Source: Paenibacillus sp. (lineage in GTDB: Bacteria; Bacillota; Bacilli; Paenibacillales; YIM-B00363). From it: a stretch of DNA of 51,888 nucleotides. The notes under the pieces are model-generated. The model was not told the origin of the DNA. It made no database searches and worked only from the letters and a program-made list of their open reading frames with translations. The stretch spans positions 1 through 51,888 of the forward strand of contig JAPSKX010000012.1 of assembly GCA_031181325.1 (NCBI GenBank). The letters are read 5' to 3'. This document shows, one piece after another, positions 1 through 8,155 of the stretch. Within the stretch, counting starts at the first letter, position 1. Each line of letters begins with the position of its first letter. The translations under genes and the position numbers were made by a program.

Positions 1-1056
1 CGCGGCCGCCGCCGCCCGGGGGGCCGCCGCGAGGCGCCGCGCCGCGCCCCCCGGGTCGGGCAGCGCCCCGCCCCCCGCGCCGCGCCGCGCCGCCGCGGCG
101 TCGGCCGCGGCGGCCGCCGCGTCGGCGAGCGGCAGCTCCAGCGCGCGAGCCGCGGCGGCGGCGCCGTCCAACGCCGCCGCCCAACCCGCCTCGTCGTCGA
201 GCGGCACGGCCGCGTACAGGAACGACAGCGGCAGCGCTTTCAACAGCGCCGCCGCTTCGTTCCCGATTCCGCCGTCCGCCGCGGCGTCGTATAGCAGCCC
301 CAGCGGCGGCAGCGCGCCCACGGCCCGGCGTTCCGCGCGCAGGCGGACCGGCTCCGCGCCGGCTCCGCCGCGAGCGCCGACGTTCGCCGCCGCAGCCGCT
401 CCGGACGCGCGGATCGTCACCGCCTGCTCCACGACGTCGCCGCGACGCACCTGCGCCGGGAACGGACGCGACAGCGGCGTGCAATACGTCTTGAACGAGG
501 CGTCGGTCCAGTTGCGCTGGTCCTCCATCTCGAACAGATCGCCCTCGAAGGCGATCTCGACGGAGGCGCCCTCGACGCCCGGCACCCCGTGCCGAAGCGC
601 TCGAATGGCGAAGAACGGCTGATGCGGCGAGATGCGCGCCGGGAAGACGCCCTCGACCTCGCCGGCGTCCTCCGTCTCGACGGCGACCCGCTCGCCGGCG
701 AGACTGTCGGGATGCAGCACGCAGAAGCCGATCCGGTTCCGCAAGAAATCGGACCGCGCCTCCCCCCGCATCCGGAACGTGACGACGCCGTCGGCCGTTC
801 CCGTCACGACGCCTTCCCAGGCGTAATCGATCTCGTCCCGCACCGCCTCGGCCGCGAGGCGCACCTCGAAGAACGCGTCCGCCTCCTGCCGCACGTCGCA
901 GACGGCGAACGTCGGCAGCACCGTGCCCCAGTTCCGATCGCGCACGGCGACGTACACCTGCCGGACGACCTCGGCGCCGCCGACCCGGATCCAGCGCAGC
1001 GTGCCGTCCTCCAGCACCGCCGTAATCGGCCCGGCGCGAAGCTCTTGCCTCAACAT
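1..1056 (-). CDS. apnL: D-apionate lactonase-like protein (ApnL type), 3' end outside window
   Basis: An open frame of 352 codons runs off the left edge, so only the N-terminal part is present. The early segment (LRAGPITAVLEDGTLRWIR, then VYVAVRDRNWGT) is what I associate with the N-terminal domain of D-apionate lactonases, which hydrolyse D-apionolactone to D-apionate; this is recognition from memory, not a search. The start is the ATG at 1056, 16 bases after the stop of the upstream dehydrogenase, with a G-rich weak ribosome binding site. The last 120 visible residues are extremely rich in Ala and Arg and the DNA there exceeds 80 percent GC, but the frame stays open. Co-transcription with ApsD- and ApnO-like genes is the main support. 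It could be another sugar lactonase or glycosidase-like protein. Confidence 0.62.
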   Translation of the reverse strand, partial: MLRQELRAGPITAVLEDGTLRWIRVGGAEVVRQVYVAVRDRNWGTVLPTFAVCDVRQEADAFFEVRLAAEAVRDEIDYAWEGVVTGTADGVVTFRMRGEARSDFLRNRIGFCVLHPDSLAGERVAVETEDAGEVEGVFPARISPHQPFFAIRALRHGVPGVEGASVEIAFEGDLFEMEDQRNWTDASFKTYCTPLSRPFPAQVRRGDVVEQAVTIRASGAAAAANVGARGGAGAEPVRLRAERRAVGALPPLGLLYDAAADGGIGNEAAALLKALPLSFLYAAVPLDDEAGWAAALDGAAAAARALELPLADAAAAAADAAAARRGAGGGALPDPGGAARRLAAAPRAAAAA

Positions 1057-1072
1057 AGCGACCAGCCCCCGT

Positions 1073-2122
1073 TCATTCGAAAAAGATCGCCCGATGCGTC
1101 GCCGCGCTCTCGTACGCGCCGAACGTCATGCGCAGCGTGACGAGGTTGTCTTCGCCGCTCGTCTGGAACGCGGCGCCGGATGACAAGCAGTCGATGAAAT
1201 GCGACTGCAGCCGGAAGTGGCTCTCCTCATGGTCGAGCGTCGTCGTCTCCGCCAAGACGCGCTCCTCGGCGCCGTCCCGGCTGACGACCGTAATGCGGCC
1301 GTCCGTATACATCTTGATCGTGCCGTTCTCGCCGTCGATCGCCATCTGCTCCAGATGCACGGCCTGCACGGTGTCGCCGAGCGGCCGGTCGAGCTTCTGG
1401 CGCGTCGCCCAGCTCATGTCGAGGAAGCCGTAGAAGTCGTCGTACCCGAGCGTGACGATGCCCGAATCGTCGCCGACGATATGCGGACTGATCGTCGCCG
1501 TCTCCGCGTACAGCCGCTTCGGCGTGCCGAACAGGAACCGCCACGTATCGAACCAATGGACGCCCATCTCGTAAAACAACAGCCGCGGCATCTCCCGGAA
1601 GAACGGCTGCGGCAGCGCCACGCCCGGCGCCATGCGCGGCGTGTAATAATCCGTGTGAATGTATCGCGCCGCCTTCACCTTGCCGATCGCGCCTTCGTTC
1701 AACGCGCGCTTGATGAGCTGGAACGGCATGAGCCAGCGCCAGTTTTCCGTCACCATCAGCCGCACGCCCGCTTCGTTGGCCGCGGCGACCATCCGTTCCG
1801 CGTCCTCGAGCGTCGGCGCGAACGGCTTCTGGCACATGATGTGCTTGCCGGCCGCAGCCGCCTTCGTCACGAACTCGAGATGCGTCTCGGGCCCCGTCAC
1901 GATGTCGACGATGTCGATATCGGCGTCTTGCAGCATCTCCTCGATCGTACCATATAACCGATTCGCCGGCACGCCGAATTCCGCCGCCTTCTCTTCGAGC
2001 TTCGGCCGGCTGCGGTTGAGAAGCGCGGCGATTTCGACGTTCGGGATCCGGCTCCACGCTTTCAGATGCTTCTCCGACCAGTAGCCGGTGCCGACGAGGC
2101 CGACCTTCCACATTTTCGCCAT
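1073..2122 (-). CDS. apsD: Gfo/Idh/MocA family oxidoreductase, probable D-apiose dehydrogenase
   Basis: A 349-residue NAD(P)-dependent sugar dehydrogenase. The N-terminal Rossmann fold shows VGLVGTGYWSEKHL (residues about 7-20). The usual EKP motif of the family reads CQKPFAPTLEDAERM near residue 98, so the Glu is Gln. The C-terminal alpha/beta domain includes YEMGVHWFDTWRFLFG. The expected reaction is oxidation of D-apiose to D-apionolactone, the step before the lactonase. The start is the ATG at 2122 behind AAGGAG, 19 bases after apnO. The Gfo/Idh/MocA family assignment is firm. Apiose as substrate is inferred from its neighbours, since members of this family oxidise many sugars and inositols. 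Confidence 0.75.
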   Translation of the reverse strand: MAKMWKVGLVGTGYWSEKHLKAWSRIPNVEIAALLNRSRPKLEEKAAEFGVPANRLYGTIEEMLQDADIDIVDIVTGPETHLEFVTKAAAAGKHIMCQKPFAPTLEDAERMVAAANEAGVRLMVTENWRWLMPFQLIKRALNEGAIGKVKAARYIHTDYYTPRMAPGVALPQPFFREMPRLLFYEMGVHWFDTWRFLFGTPKRLYAETATISPHIVGDDSGIVTLGYDDFYGFLDMSWATRQKLDRPLGDTVQAVHLEQMAIDGENGTIKMYTDGRITVVSRDGAEERVLAETTTLDHEESHFRLQSHFIDCLSSGAAFQTSGEDNLVTLRMTFGAYESAATHRAIFFE

Positions 2123-2141
2123 GGGTTCCTTCTCCTTCTTC

Positions 2142-2999
2142 TTAGAGTTCTTCTATCTTCGCCGGCAGCTTCTCCGGATGCAGCATCACGTCGATCTGAT
2201 CGTACACCTTATCCGGGTTGTACAAGTCCTTCCAATTGTCCTTCAGCATCGCCTTCTTGCCGTACTCGATCGCGATCAGGCAAGCGTCGGAGAACGGATT
2301 CGTCTTCTCGAACACGATCGCGAGCTGCACGTTAATATGACCGAGCATGAAATCCTTCGCCGCCTCGTACGGTACGCCGCGCTTCACCGCCTCGTCCATC
2401 GCCTCGCCGAGCACCGTCACCATCATCGATCCGATCGTCTCCGCCATCGTAGGCTCGAGCATCGCCATCTGCTCGACCGTAATGCGATGCGCGCGCAGGA
2501 TCGGGGCGTACATCGCCTGCGCCACCGCCTCGCCGACGGCGTAGTCCGCTTCCGGGCCTTGCATGAGCGCGCACACGATCGCTTGCTTCGCCGCCACGCC
2601 GCCGAAGAAGTCCCGCTTGGCCTCCGGCGTCGTCTCGTCGTTAAATACCGGCGGATGGCACGGATGGGTCACGAAGTACGTCACGTCCTCGCGCTTCGGC
2701 AGCTTGCCGAGGTACGCCGCGGCCGGGTCGAGCACCATCAGCATCGCGCCGGGCTTCATCGACGGCACGATGCTCTCCGACACCTTGCCGATCGCGACGT
2801 CCGGGATCGCCAGGATGATCACGTCCGCGTTCGCGACGGCCTCGTCCTGCGGCGTCGCGGACAGCCCGCGGTCCGCGAGGTTTTGCAGCCCGCGTTCGCT
2901 GATTTCCACGTAATAGACGGGATTCGACCCCTTCATTAGGTTGTTCGTAATGCGGCCGCCCATCTTGCCGCCTGCGCCGATCAAGGCAATGCTCGTCAT
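2142..2999 (-). CDS. apnO: NAD(P)-binding oxidoisomerase, probable D-apionate oxidoisomerase
   Basis: A 285-residue protein with an N-terminal nucleotide-binding motif IALIGAGGKMGGR (residues 4-16) and a C-terminal half resembling the phosphogluconate-dehydrogenase-like helical domain found in ApnO proteins. ApnO converts D-apionate to 3-oxo-isoapionate in the oxidative apiose pathways. HPCHPPVFNDETTPEAKRD is a conspicuous central segment. It is the first gene of the leftward transcript; the ATG at 2999 has an excellent site (TAAGGAGG). It is followed by the Gfo/Idh/MocA dehydrogenase and the lactonase, which fits the pathway. An alternative is another 3-hydroxyacid or ketol-acid dehydrogenase. 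Confidence 0.7.
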   Translation of the reverse strand: MTSIALIGAGGKMGGRITNNLMKGSNPVYYVEISERGLQNLADRGLSATPQDEAVANADVIILAIPDVAIGKVSESIVPSMKPGAMLMVLDPAAAYLGKLPKREDVTYFVTHPCHPPVFNDETTPEAKRDFFGGVAAKQAIVCALMQGPEADYAVGEAVAQAMYAPILRAHRITVEQMAMLEPTMAETIGSMMVTVLGEAMDEAVKRGVPYEAAKDFMLGHINVQLAIVFEKTNPFSDACLIAIEYGKKAMLKDNWKDLYNPDKVYDQIDVMLHPEKLPAKIEEL

Positions 3000-3045
3000 G
3001 ATTGCATCCTCCTTAGGAATAGGTGTAACGAAGTATTATGTACAG

Positions 3046-3057
3046 ATTGTATACAAT
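3046..3057. promoter_or_regulatory. Palindromic operator in the apiose divergent promoter
   Basis: ATTGTATACAAT is a perfect 12-base palindrome in the only divergent intergenic region of the cluster. Its TTGT-AT-ACAA core resembles operators of GntR/FCD regulators (TnGT...ACnA type). A GntR/FCD gene lies just downstream of oiaC, so it is the likely ligand-controlled repressor. The site covers the leftward -10 and ends five bases before the rightward -35, so one site could control both transcripts. Confidence 0.6.
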
Positions 3058-3074
3058 ATGTATTGACTTTTCAA
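3046..3074 (-). promoter_or_regulatory. Leftward promoter of apnO-apsD-apnL
   Basis: Read on the minus strand there is TTGAAA (3074-3069), a 17-base spacer and TACAAT (3051-3046), a good match to a vegetative promoter. The -10 lies inside the palindrome at 3046-3057, so a repressor bound there would block polymerase. Confidence 0.65.
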
Positions 3075-3091
3075 TCGACGCGCACGATAAT
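3063..3091 (+). promoter_or_regulatory. Rightward promoter of oiaC and its regulator
   Basis: TTGACT (3063-3068), a 17-base spacer and GATAAT (3086-3091) form a strong vegetative-type promoter. It is interleaved with the leftward promoter, whose -35 is at 3074-3069. The expected transcript start near 3098 leaves a short leader before the GGAGG at about 3115. Confidence 0.65.
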
Positions 3092-3128
3092 TTTGTTACC
3101 ATCTTCAACCCACCGGAGGAACAATGCT

Positions 3129-3938
3129 ATGAAGCTCGGCATCGGCAGCTACACGTTCGCTTGGTCGATCGGCGTACCCGCTTACGGCGCGCCCGCGTCC
3201 CCCCTCACCGCTTTCGATCTCGTTCGCATCGCCGCGGAGAACGGCCTGTCGCTCGTGCAGCTCGCGGATAACGTCCCGCTGCACCGCTGGCCGACGGCCG
3301 AGTTGGGGCGGCTGAAGCGCGAGGCCGCCGCGGCCGGCGTCTCCCTCGAGGTCGGCACTCGCGGCACCGAGCCGGCGCTGCTGCGCGACTACCTCGCGAT
3401 CGCCCGAGAGCTCGGCTCTCCGTTCGTCCGCACGCTCGCGACGACGCCGGATCTCGACCTCGCGCGGGCGCAGCTGTCCGAGGCGCTGCCCGAATACGAG
3501 GCTGCCGGCATCGCGATCGCGCTCGAAAACCACGGCCTGCACACGACGAAGCAGCTGACGCGGTTGTTCGACGACGTCGCGAGCCCGATGCTCGGCTGCT
3601 GTCTCGACACCGTCAATTCGTTCAGCGCGCTCGACGCGCCCGCCCAGGTCATCGCGGACCTGACGCCCTACCTCGTCAATCTGCACATCAAGGACTTCGA
3701 TATTACGCGCGTCGACCACCAGATGGGCTTCGTGGTCTTGGGAACGCCCGCCGGATCTGGTAAATTGGATATACCGGCGCTGCTGGAGACGGTTCGCGCC
3801 TCCGGCCGCCGTCCGAATGCGATTCTCGAGCTGTGGCCGCCGTATCGCGGCACCGTCGAAGAGACGGTCGCCTTGGAACGGGAATGGTTTCGCGTAAGCA
3901 TGGATTATTTAAAGGGATTGCCTGATTTTCGGACCTAG
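3129..3938 (+). CDS. oiaC: Sugar isomerase-like TIM barrel, probable 3-oxo-isoapionate decarboxylase
   Basis: A 269-residue protein of the xylose-isomerase-like TIM-barrel superfamily. Likely metal ligands sit in IALENHGLHTTKQ, CCLDTVNSF, NLHIKDFD and ILELWPPYRG, spread over successive barrel strands. In the oxidative apiose route OiaC decarboxylates 3-oxo-isoapionate, the product of ApnO, to L-erythrulose. The start is the ATG at 3129 behind GGAGG; an ATG five bases earlier opens only a two-codon frame. It is divergent from apnO and followed after 15 bases by the regulator. The TIM-barrel fold is clear; the exact reaction comes from context, and a sugar epimerase is the alternative. Confidence 0.68.
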   Translation: MKLGIGSYTFAWSIGVPAYGAPASPLTAFDLVRIAAENGLSLVQLADNVPLHRWPTAELGRLKREAAAAGVSLEVGTRGTEPALLRDYLAIARELGSPFVRTLATTPDLDLARAQLSEALPEYEAAGIAIALENHGLHTTKQLTRLFDDVASPMLGCCLDTVNSFSALDAPAQVIADLTPYLVNLHIKDFDITRVDHQMGFVVLGTPAGSGKLDIPALLETVRASGRRPNAILELWPPYRGTVEETVALEREWFRVSMDYLKGLPDFRT

Positions 3939-3953
3939 AGGAGCGTTGCGAGC

Positions 3954-4589
3954 ATGACGGCGGTAACACTGAAGGAGAAAGCTTATATCGAGCTGCGGAA
4001 GTCGATCTTGACGGGGGAGCTGAAGCCCGGCGACTTCCTCACGGAGCGCATGCTCGTCGAGATGCTCGGCATGAGCCGGACGCCGATCCGATCCGCGCTC
4101 GAACGGCTCGACGTCGAAGGGCTTGCGAAGTATACGCCCAACAAAGGGCTTGTCGTAACGGAAGTTTCGCTGACGCAGGTGATCGAATTTTTCGATTTCC
4201 GCGTCGCGATCGAAGGGCATATCGCGAAACGGCTGGCGGCGCGCGCCTGGAACGAGGCGGATCTCGCTTGGTTCGAGGACAACCTCCGCGAGCAGCGGGC
4301 GTGCGTCGAGGCGAACGATCACGCGCGCTTCACGGAAGCGGACACCGCGTTCCACAAGAAGCTCGCCGACGTGTACGACAATTCGGAGATCGCCCGCACG
4401 ATGGAGCGGCTGCAGGATATGCTGTACCGCATGGCGCTTCGCGTCCTGCGCAAGGACCTCAACCGGATCCGCTCGTCCTACGACGATCATCGGCGCATCT
4501 TCGAGCTGATCCGCGAAGGGCGCGGCGTCGAAGCGGCGGCGCGCATGGAGGAGCATCTCGAGTACGGGAAGCGCATTTTGCTCAGTTAA
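3954..4589 (+). CDS. GntR family transcriptional regulator with FCD domain
   Basis: A 211-residue regulator. Residues about 5-70 form a GntR winged helix (YIELRKSILTGELKPGDFL, then MSRTPIRSALERLDVEGL). The remainder is an all-helical FCD ligand-binding domain with conserved acidic and His positions (AIEGHIAKRLAARAW, ADTAFHKKLAD). It probably senses apiose or a pathway intermediate and represses the divergent promoter through the palindrome at 3046-3057. Start ATG 3954 is preceded by GAGGAG that overlaps the region just after the oiaC stop, so the two genes are co-transcribed and the regulator would be autoregulated. Confidence 0.85.
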   Translation: MTAVTLKEKAYIELRKSILTGELKPGDFLTERMLVEMLGMSRTPIRSALERLDVEGLAKYTPNKGLVVTEVSLTQVIEFFDFRVAIEGHIAKRLAARAWNEADLAWFEDNLREQRACVEANDHARFTEADTAFHKKLADVYDNSEIARTMERLQDMLYRMALRVLRKDLNRIRSSYDDHRRIFELIREGRGVEAAARMEEHLEYGKRILLS

Positions 4590-4653
4590 CCGCTCGACGA
4601 AATGCATCCTTTTCCCTGGTATTCCCGTCGATAATAGGGGGGGGGATGTTCTG

Positions 4654-5493
4654 TTGAAGAGGTTCTTGTTCCTCTGGCTGCTCGTGATCGCGCAAGGTTG
4701 TTGTTCGCCGGCTCTGCAGCCGGAGCGGACGGCGACGCCGTCCGAACTCCAAGACGTGCCGAGCGTCGTCGGCGATATTTCTGTCGTACGCCGGCCGGCG
4801 TACGAGCTGGCCCCGGGCTTCAAAAAAGACCTCGCGGAGAAGACCGGGTATGCGAAACGTACGAATAAGCGGTTCGAGACCGGCTTCGCCGTCTCGGCCG
4901 GCAAGATGCAGCCGGGCGAAGAAGCGTTCGTCCGATTGGATCGAGCCGTCCGCGACAGCTTGAAGTACCGCTACCGACTTACCGAACGCAACGCGGCGCT
5001 GGACATCGTCGCCGTCGTGAAAGAAGAGACGACGACGAGCACCGAATTCCGCGCCGCGCTGCCGGAGAAGGAAGGCGCGTTGTACCTGATCAGCGCGGAG
5101 GCGCTGAACGATCGCGGCGAGGCGGAAGACACGCTGCTCTCGCTCATCGAAGTGCCGGAACGGCAATTGAACGCAAGGCTGTATACGGACAAGGAAACAT
5201 ACCATACGAAGGAACCGGTGACTCTGTATTTGGAAAACTTCGGACCGACCACGTTAGGCTTCGGTTTGGATTATACGCTCGAGGTTTACGAGGGCGGCGC
5301 TTGGCGGGCGCTCCGGTTCGACGTCGCCGTCGCCGCGCTCGGCGTCATGCTGTCGCCGGGCGGAACGTACGACGAGAAGCTCGTCCTCGCCGAGCGTCTC
5401 CCTCCGGGTCAGTACCGCGCGGTCAAACGCTTCGGCGCCGAGGGCACAGAGCTCGAAGCGACGCTCGCGGCGCCGTTCCTCGTCGTCGAGTAA
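4654..5493 (+). CDS. Putative lipoprotein with immunoglobulin-like domain
   Basis: A 279-residue exported protein starting with TTG at 4654, behind a run of nine G. The N-terminus KRFLFLWLLVIAQGCC is a lipoprotein-type signal with the lipid-attachment Cys at about residue 16-17. The C-terminal 110 residues (VPERQLNARLYTDKETYHTK, LYLENFGPTTLGFGLDYTLE, then PPGQYRAVKRFG) look like the bacterial Ig-like domain found in many Bacillota proteins. The middle part has no function I recognise. The poly-G tract at the start could make its expression or its sequence call unstable. The stop codon lies within the first unit of the 51-bp tandem array. Confidence 0.7.
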   Translation: MKRFLFLWLLVIAQGCCSPALQPERTATPSELQDVPSVVGDISVVRRPAYELAPGFKKDLAEKTGYAKRTNKRFETGFAVSAGKMQPGEEAFVRLDRAVRDSLKYRYRLTERNAALDIVAVVKEETTTSTEFRAALPEKEGALYLISAEALNDRGEAEDTLLSLIEVPERQLNARLYTDKETYHTKEPVTLYLENFGPTTLGFGLDYTLEVYEGGAWRALRFDVAVAALGVMLSPGGTYDEKLVLAERLPPGQYRAVKRFGAEGTELEATLAAPFLVVE

Positions 5494-5884
5494 GCGCGAA
5501 TCCGCGCTTCGCGCGCCTCTTTAGGCGGATTCCCCCACATATAAGCGCGATTTCGCGCTTCGCGCGCCTCCAGAGGCGGATTCCTCCGCATATAAGCGCG
5601 ATTTCGCGCTTCGCGCGCCGCCTTAGGCGGACTCCCCCGCATATAAGCACGATTTCGCGCTTCGAACGCCGCAATAGGCGGATTCCTCCGCATATAAGCG
5701 CGAATTCGCGCTTCGCGCGCCTCCATAGGCGGATTCCCCTGCATATAAGCGCGAATTCGCGCTTCGCGCGCCGCCTTAGGCGAACTCCTCCGCATATAAG
5801 CGCGAATTCGCGCTTCGCGCGCCGCCTTAGGCGGACTCCTCCTCATATAAGCGCGATTTCGCGCTTCGAACGCCTCCAGAGGCG
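5491..5884. repeat. 51-bp palindromic tandem array, about eight units
   Basis: The ATATAAGC segment recurs at 5539, 5590, 5641, 5692, 5743, 5794 and 5845, an exact 51-base period. Most units hold an 18-base palindrome of the type AAGCGCGAATTCGCGCTT and a small hairpin CGCC-N5/6-GGCG. The hairpin arms are kept while the loop varies. Because 51 is a multiple of three, long frames with 17-residue repeats stay open on both strands; I do not consider them genes. The array starts at the stop codon of the lipoprotein gene and fills most of the gap before the ABC operon. Confidence 0.9.
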
Positions 5885-6044
5885 CCCGGCAGCGTCAATA
5901 GTTTTGTGTGTCCGGAGTGCAGGGACCCCACGAAGCCAGCACTTCATTGCCTCCGCCCCGCCGATGCCGCCGCGGATGGATCACTTGCGCTTCAACAATG
6001 TCCGTTGCAATTCTACGCCCGCGTCGACCGCCAGAGTGCAATCG

Positions 6045-6078
6045 AAAAAGCTTACCCGCACGTTCCGCGAGTAAGCTT
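6045..6078 (-). terminator. Terminator of the bmrCD-like operon
   Basis: Read on the minus strand, AAGCTTAC...GTAAGCTT forms an 8-bp stem extended by CGC/GCG, followed by TTTTT, 53 bases after the bmrD stop. The rest of 5885-6130 holds nothing I recognise. Confidence 0.7.
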
Positions 6079-6130
6079 CGTTTTGCGAGTAGGCTTCTTG
6101 AAGGCACATACCGACGGTTCCGAATCGCTG

Positions 6131-8155
6131 TCACCCCGCCCCGACGGGACGCTCCGCGTTCTGCAGCAAGTACATCCGGTAATACCGTCCCCGCAGCGCC
6201 ATCAGCTCGTCGTGCGTGCCGCGTTCCTCGACGACGCCGCGGTTCAGCACCAAGATGCGGTCCGCGCCCTTAATCGTGGACAGCCGATGCGCGATCACGA
6301 ACGTCGTTCGCCCGTGGCGAAGCACGTCCAGCGCGTGCTGGATGACTTGCTCGGTTTCGCTGTCGATGCTGGCCGTCGCTTCGTCCAGGATGAGGATCGC
6401 CGGGTCGTACGCGAGCGCCCGCGCGAAGGAGACGAGCTGCCGCTCCCCGGCGGACATCGTGCTGCCCCGCTCGACGACCGGCTCGGCGAGTCCGTTCGCG
6501 AGGCGGTCGACGAACGGACCGGCGCCGACCTCCGCCAGCGCCCGGCGGGCGGCCTGCTCGTCGATGCTCTCGTTGTAGAGCGAGACGTTGAATTTGACGT
6601 CGCCCGTGAACAGGAACGGGTCCTGCAGCACAATGCCCATATGTCGGCGCAGCGCCTGCTTCGACATCGTCCGGATGTCGACCCCGTCGATGCGGATCGT
6701 CCCGCTGTTAGGCTCATAGAAGCCTAACAGCAAGTTCATAATCGAGCTCTTCCCCGAGCCGGTATGGCCGACGAGCGCGATCGTCTCGCCCCGCTTCGCT
6801 TCGAAGGAGATGCCCTTCAGCACGTTCTCGCCCGGCACGTACGCGAACGTCACGTCTTCGAATTCGACGCGGCCCTCCGGACGAGGAGCGGACGACGTCT
6901 CTCGAGCGTCCTCCTTCTCGCCTTCCCGGTCCATGAGCGCGAATACGCGCTCCGCCGATACGAACGCCCGCTGCGCGTTCGTCATCTGATCGAAGATACC
7001 CACGATCGGCTCGTAGATGCGCCCGAGGTAATCGACGAACGCGTACAGCGCGCCGAACGAGATAACGCCCCCCGCGCCCGTGCCGCCGCCGAGCGCCTGC
7101 GAGCCGAAATACCACAGGATGAACGCCGTCAGCAACCGGCTGACGAAGTAGACGACGTTCCGGCCGGAGAAGGCGAAGATCCGGAATTGCGTCACCTGAC
7201 TGCGGTACCGCTCCTCGTTCAGCCGGCCGAACTCGCGCTTCATCGTCTCCTCGCGGCGGAACGCCTGCACGACCGGCATGACGTGAATCATCTCGTTCAG
7301 CATCGCGTTCATCTCGGCCAGCTTCGCCCGGACGATCTGCACGTATTTCTTGGAATATTTCAGATGCAAATAGAGCAGCAATCCGAACAGCGGCAGGATG
7401 AGCGCGCACAGCAGCGCGAGCCGCCACTCGAGGAAGAGCAGCGCGACGAAGACGCCGACGATGTTCAGCCCGCTGACGACGAACGTCGCGGTGAAGCTGA
7501 TGTACAGCTCCTTGATGTTTTCCGTGTCGTTGGCGACGCGGGAGACGATCTGCCCGACCGGGGTTTTATCGAAGAAGGCGATCGGCAGCCGCTGCAGATG
7601 CCGGAACACGTCCATGCGCATGCGCTGCACGATGCGCTGCGCGGACGACTGCAGCAGGAAGCTCTGCAGGTACGTCAGCGCGCTGCCGACGAGCGTCAGC
7701 GCGACGATCAGCGCGACCAGCCAGCCGATCGGCGCGACGTCGTGTCGGTAGAACGCCGCCACCTCCGCCCCGGAGAGCGTCGCCTCGCCGTACGCCGGAC
7801 TGTCCAGCGTAAAGCCTCCGCCGTCCGCGGCGGAGCGGAACCGGGCGGTCGGCCCCGGCGCCGAGATCCCGCGATCGTCCCCCAACCAATCGCTCCGTAC
7901 GTACGCCATGTCTCGGAACGGCACCGATCGCACGCCTTCCGGCACGTCCTCCGGGCGCAGCTCCGTCCAGTCGAATTGAATCGCGAGCAGGTGATCGTCG
8001 ATGATCGTCTTCGTGACGATCGGCGCGGCGAGTTGGGCCCCGAGGGCCAATACCAATATGAACAGAGCGAAGGCGACTTGGCGGCGGAACAACAGCAAAT
8101 AGCCGAGCAGCCGCTTCGCGACGGCGCCTTCGCGCACGATATCTTGTTCGATCAT
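6131..8155 (-). CDS. bmrD: ABC exporter half-transporter, YheH/BmrD type
   Basis: A 674-residue membrane-ABC fusion protein, close in length to Bacillus YheH (BmrD). The N-terminal exporter domain of about six helices contains a long extracytoplasmic insert between helices 1 and 2 (about residues 50-135), typical of BmrD-like subunits. The nucleotide-binding domain has Walker A ALVGHTGSGKSSIM, signature TMSAGERQLVSFARAL, Walker B ILILDEATASID and the switch His in FVIAHRLSTIKG. It pairs with the preceding gene to form a heterodimeric multidrug exporter. Its ATG overlaps the stop of bmrC by four bases (ATGA), which implies translational coupling. A well-placed terminator follows. Confidence 0.88.
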   Translation of the reverse strand: MIEQDIVREGAVAKRLLGYLLLFRRQVAFALFILVLALGAQLAAPIVTKTIIDDHLLAIQFDWTELRPEDVPEGVRSVPFRDMAYVRSDWLGDDRGISAPGPTARFRSAADGGGFTLDSPAYGEATLSGAEVAAFYRHDVAPIGWLVALIVALTLVGSALTYLQSFLLQSSAQRIVQRMRMDVFRHLQRLPIAFFDKTPVGQIVSRVANDTENIKELYISFTATFVVSGLNIVGVFVALLFLEWRLALLCALILPLFGLLLYLHLKYSKKYVQIVRAKLAEMNAMLNEMIHVMPVVQAFRREETMKREFGRLNEERYRSQVTQFRIFAFSGRNVVYFVSRLLTAFILWYFGSQALGGGTGAGGVISFGALYAFVDYLGRIYEPIVGIFDQMTNAQRAFVSAERVFALMDREGEKEDARETSSAPRPEGRVEFEDVTFAYVPGENVLKGISFEAKRGETIALVGHTGSGKSSIMNLLLGFYEPNSGTIRIDGVDIRTMSKQALRRHMGIVLQDPFLFTGDVKFNVSLYNESIDEQAARRALAEVGAGPFVDRLANGLAEPVVERGSTMSAGERQLVSFARALAYDPAILILDEATASIDSETEQVIQHALDVLRHGRTTFVIAHRLSTIKGADRILVLNRGVVEERGTHDELMALRGRYYRMYLLQNAERPVGAG

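Noticed and set aside
5409..6074. Open frames on both strands through the 51-bp array, giving 17-residue repeats
   Set aside because: The 51-base period keeps any frame open. Conservation is in palindromes and hairpin arms, and no start signal fits; not called as genes.
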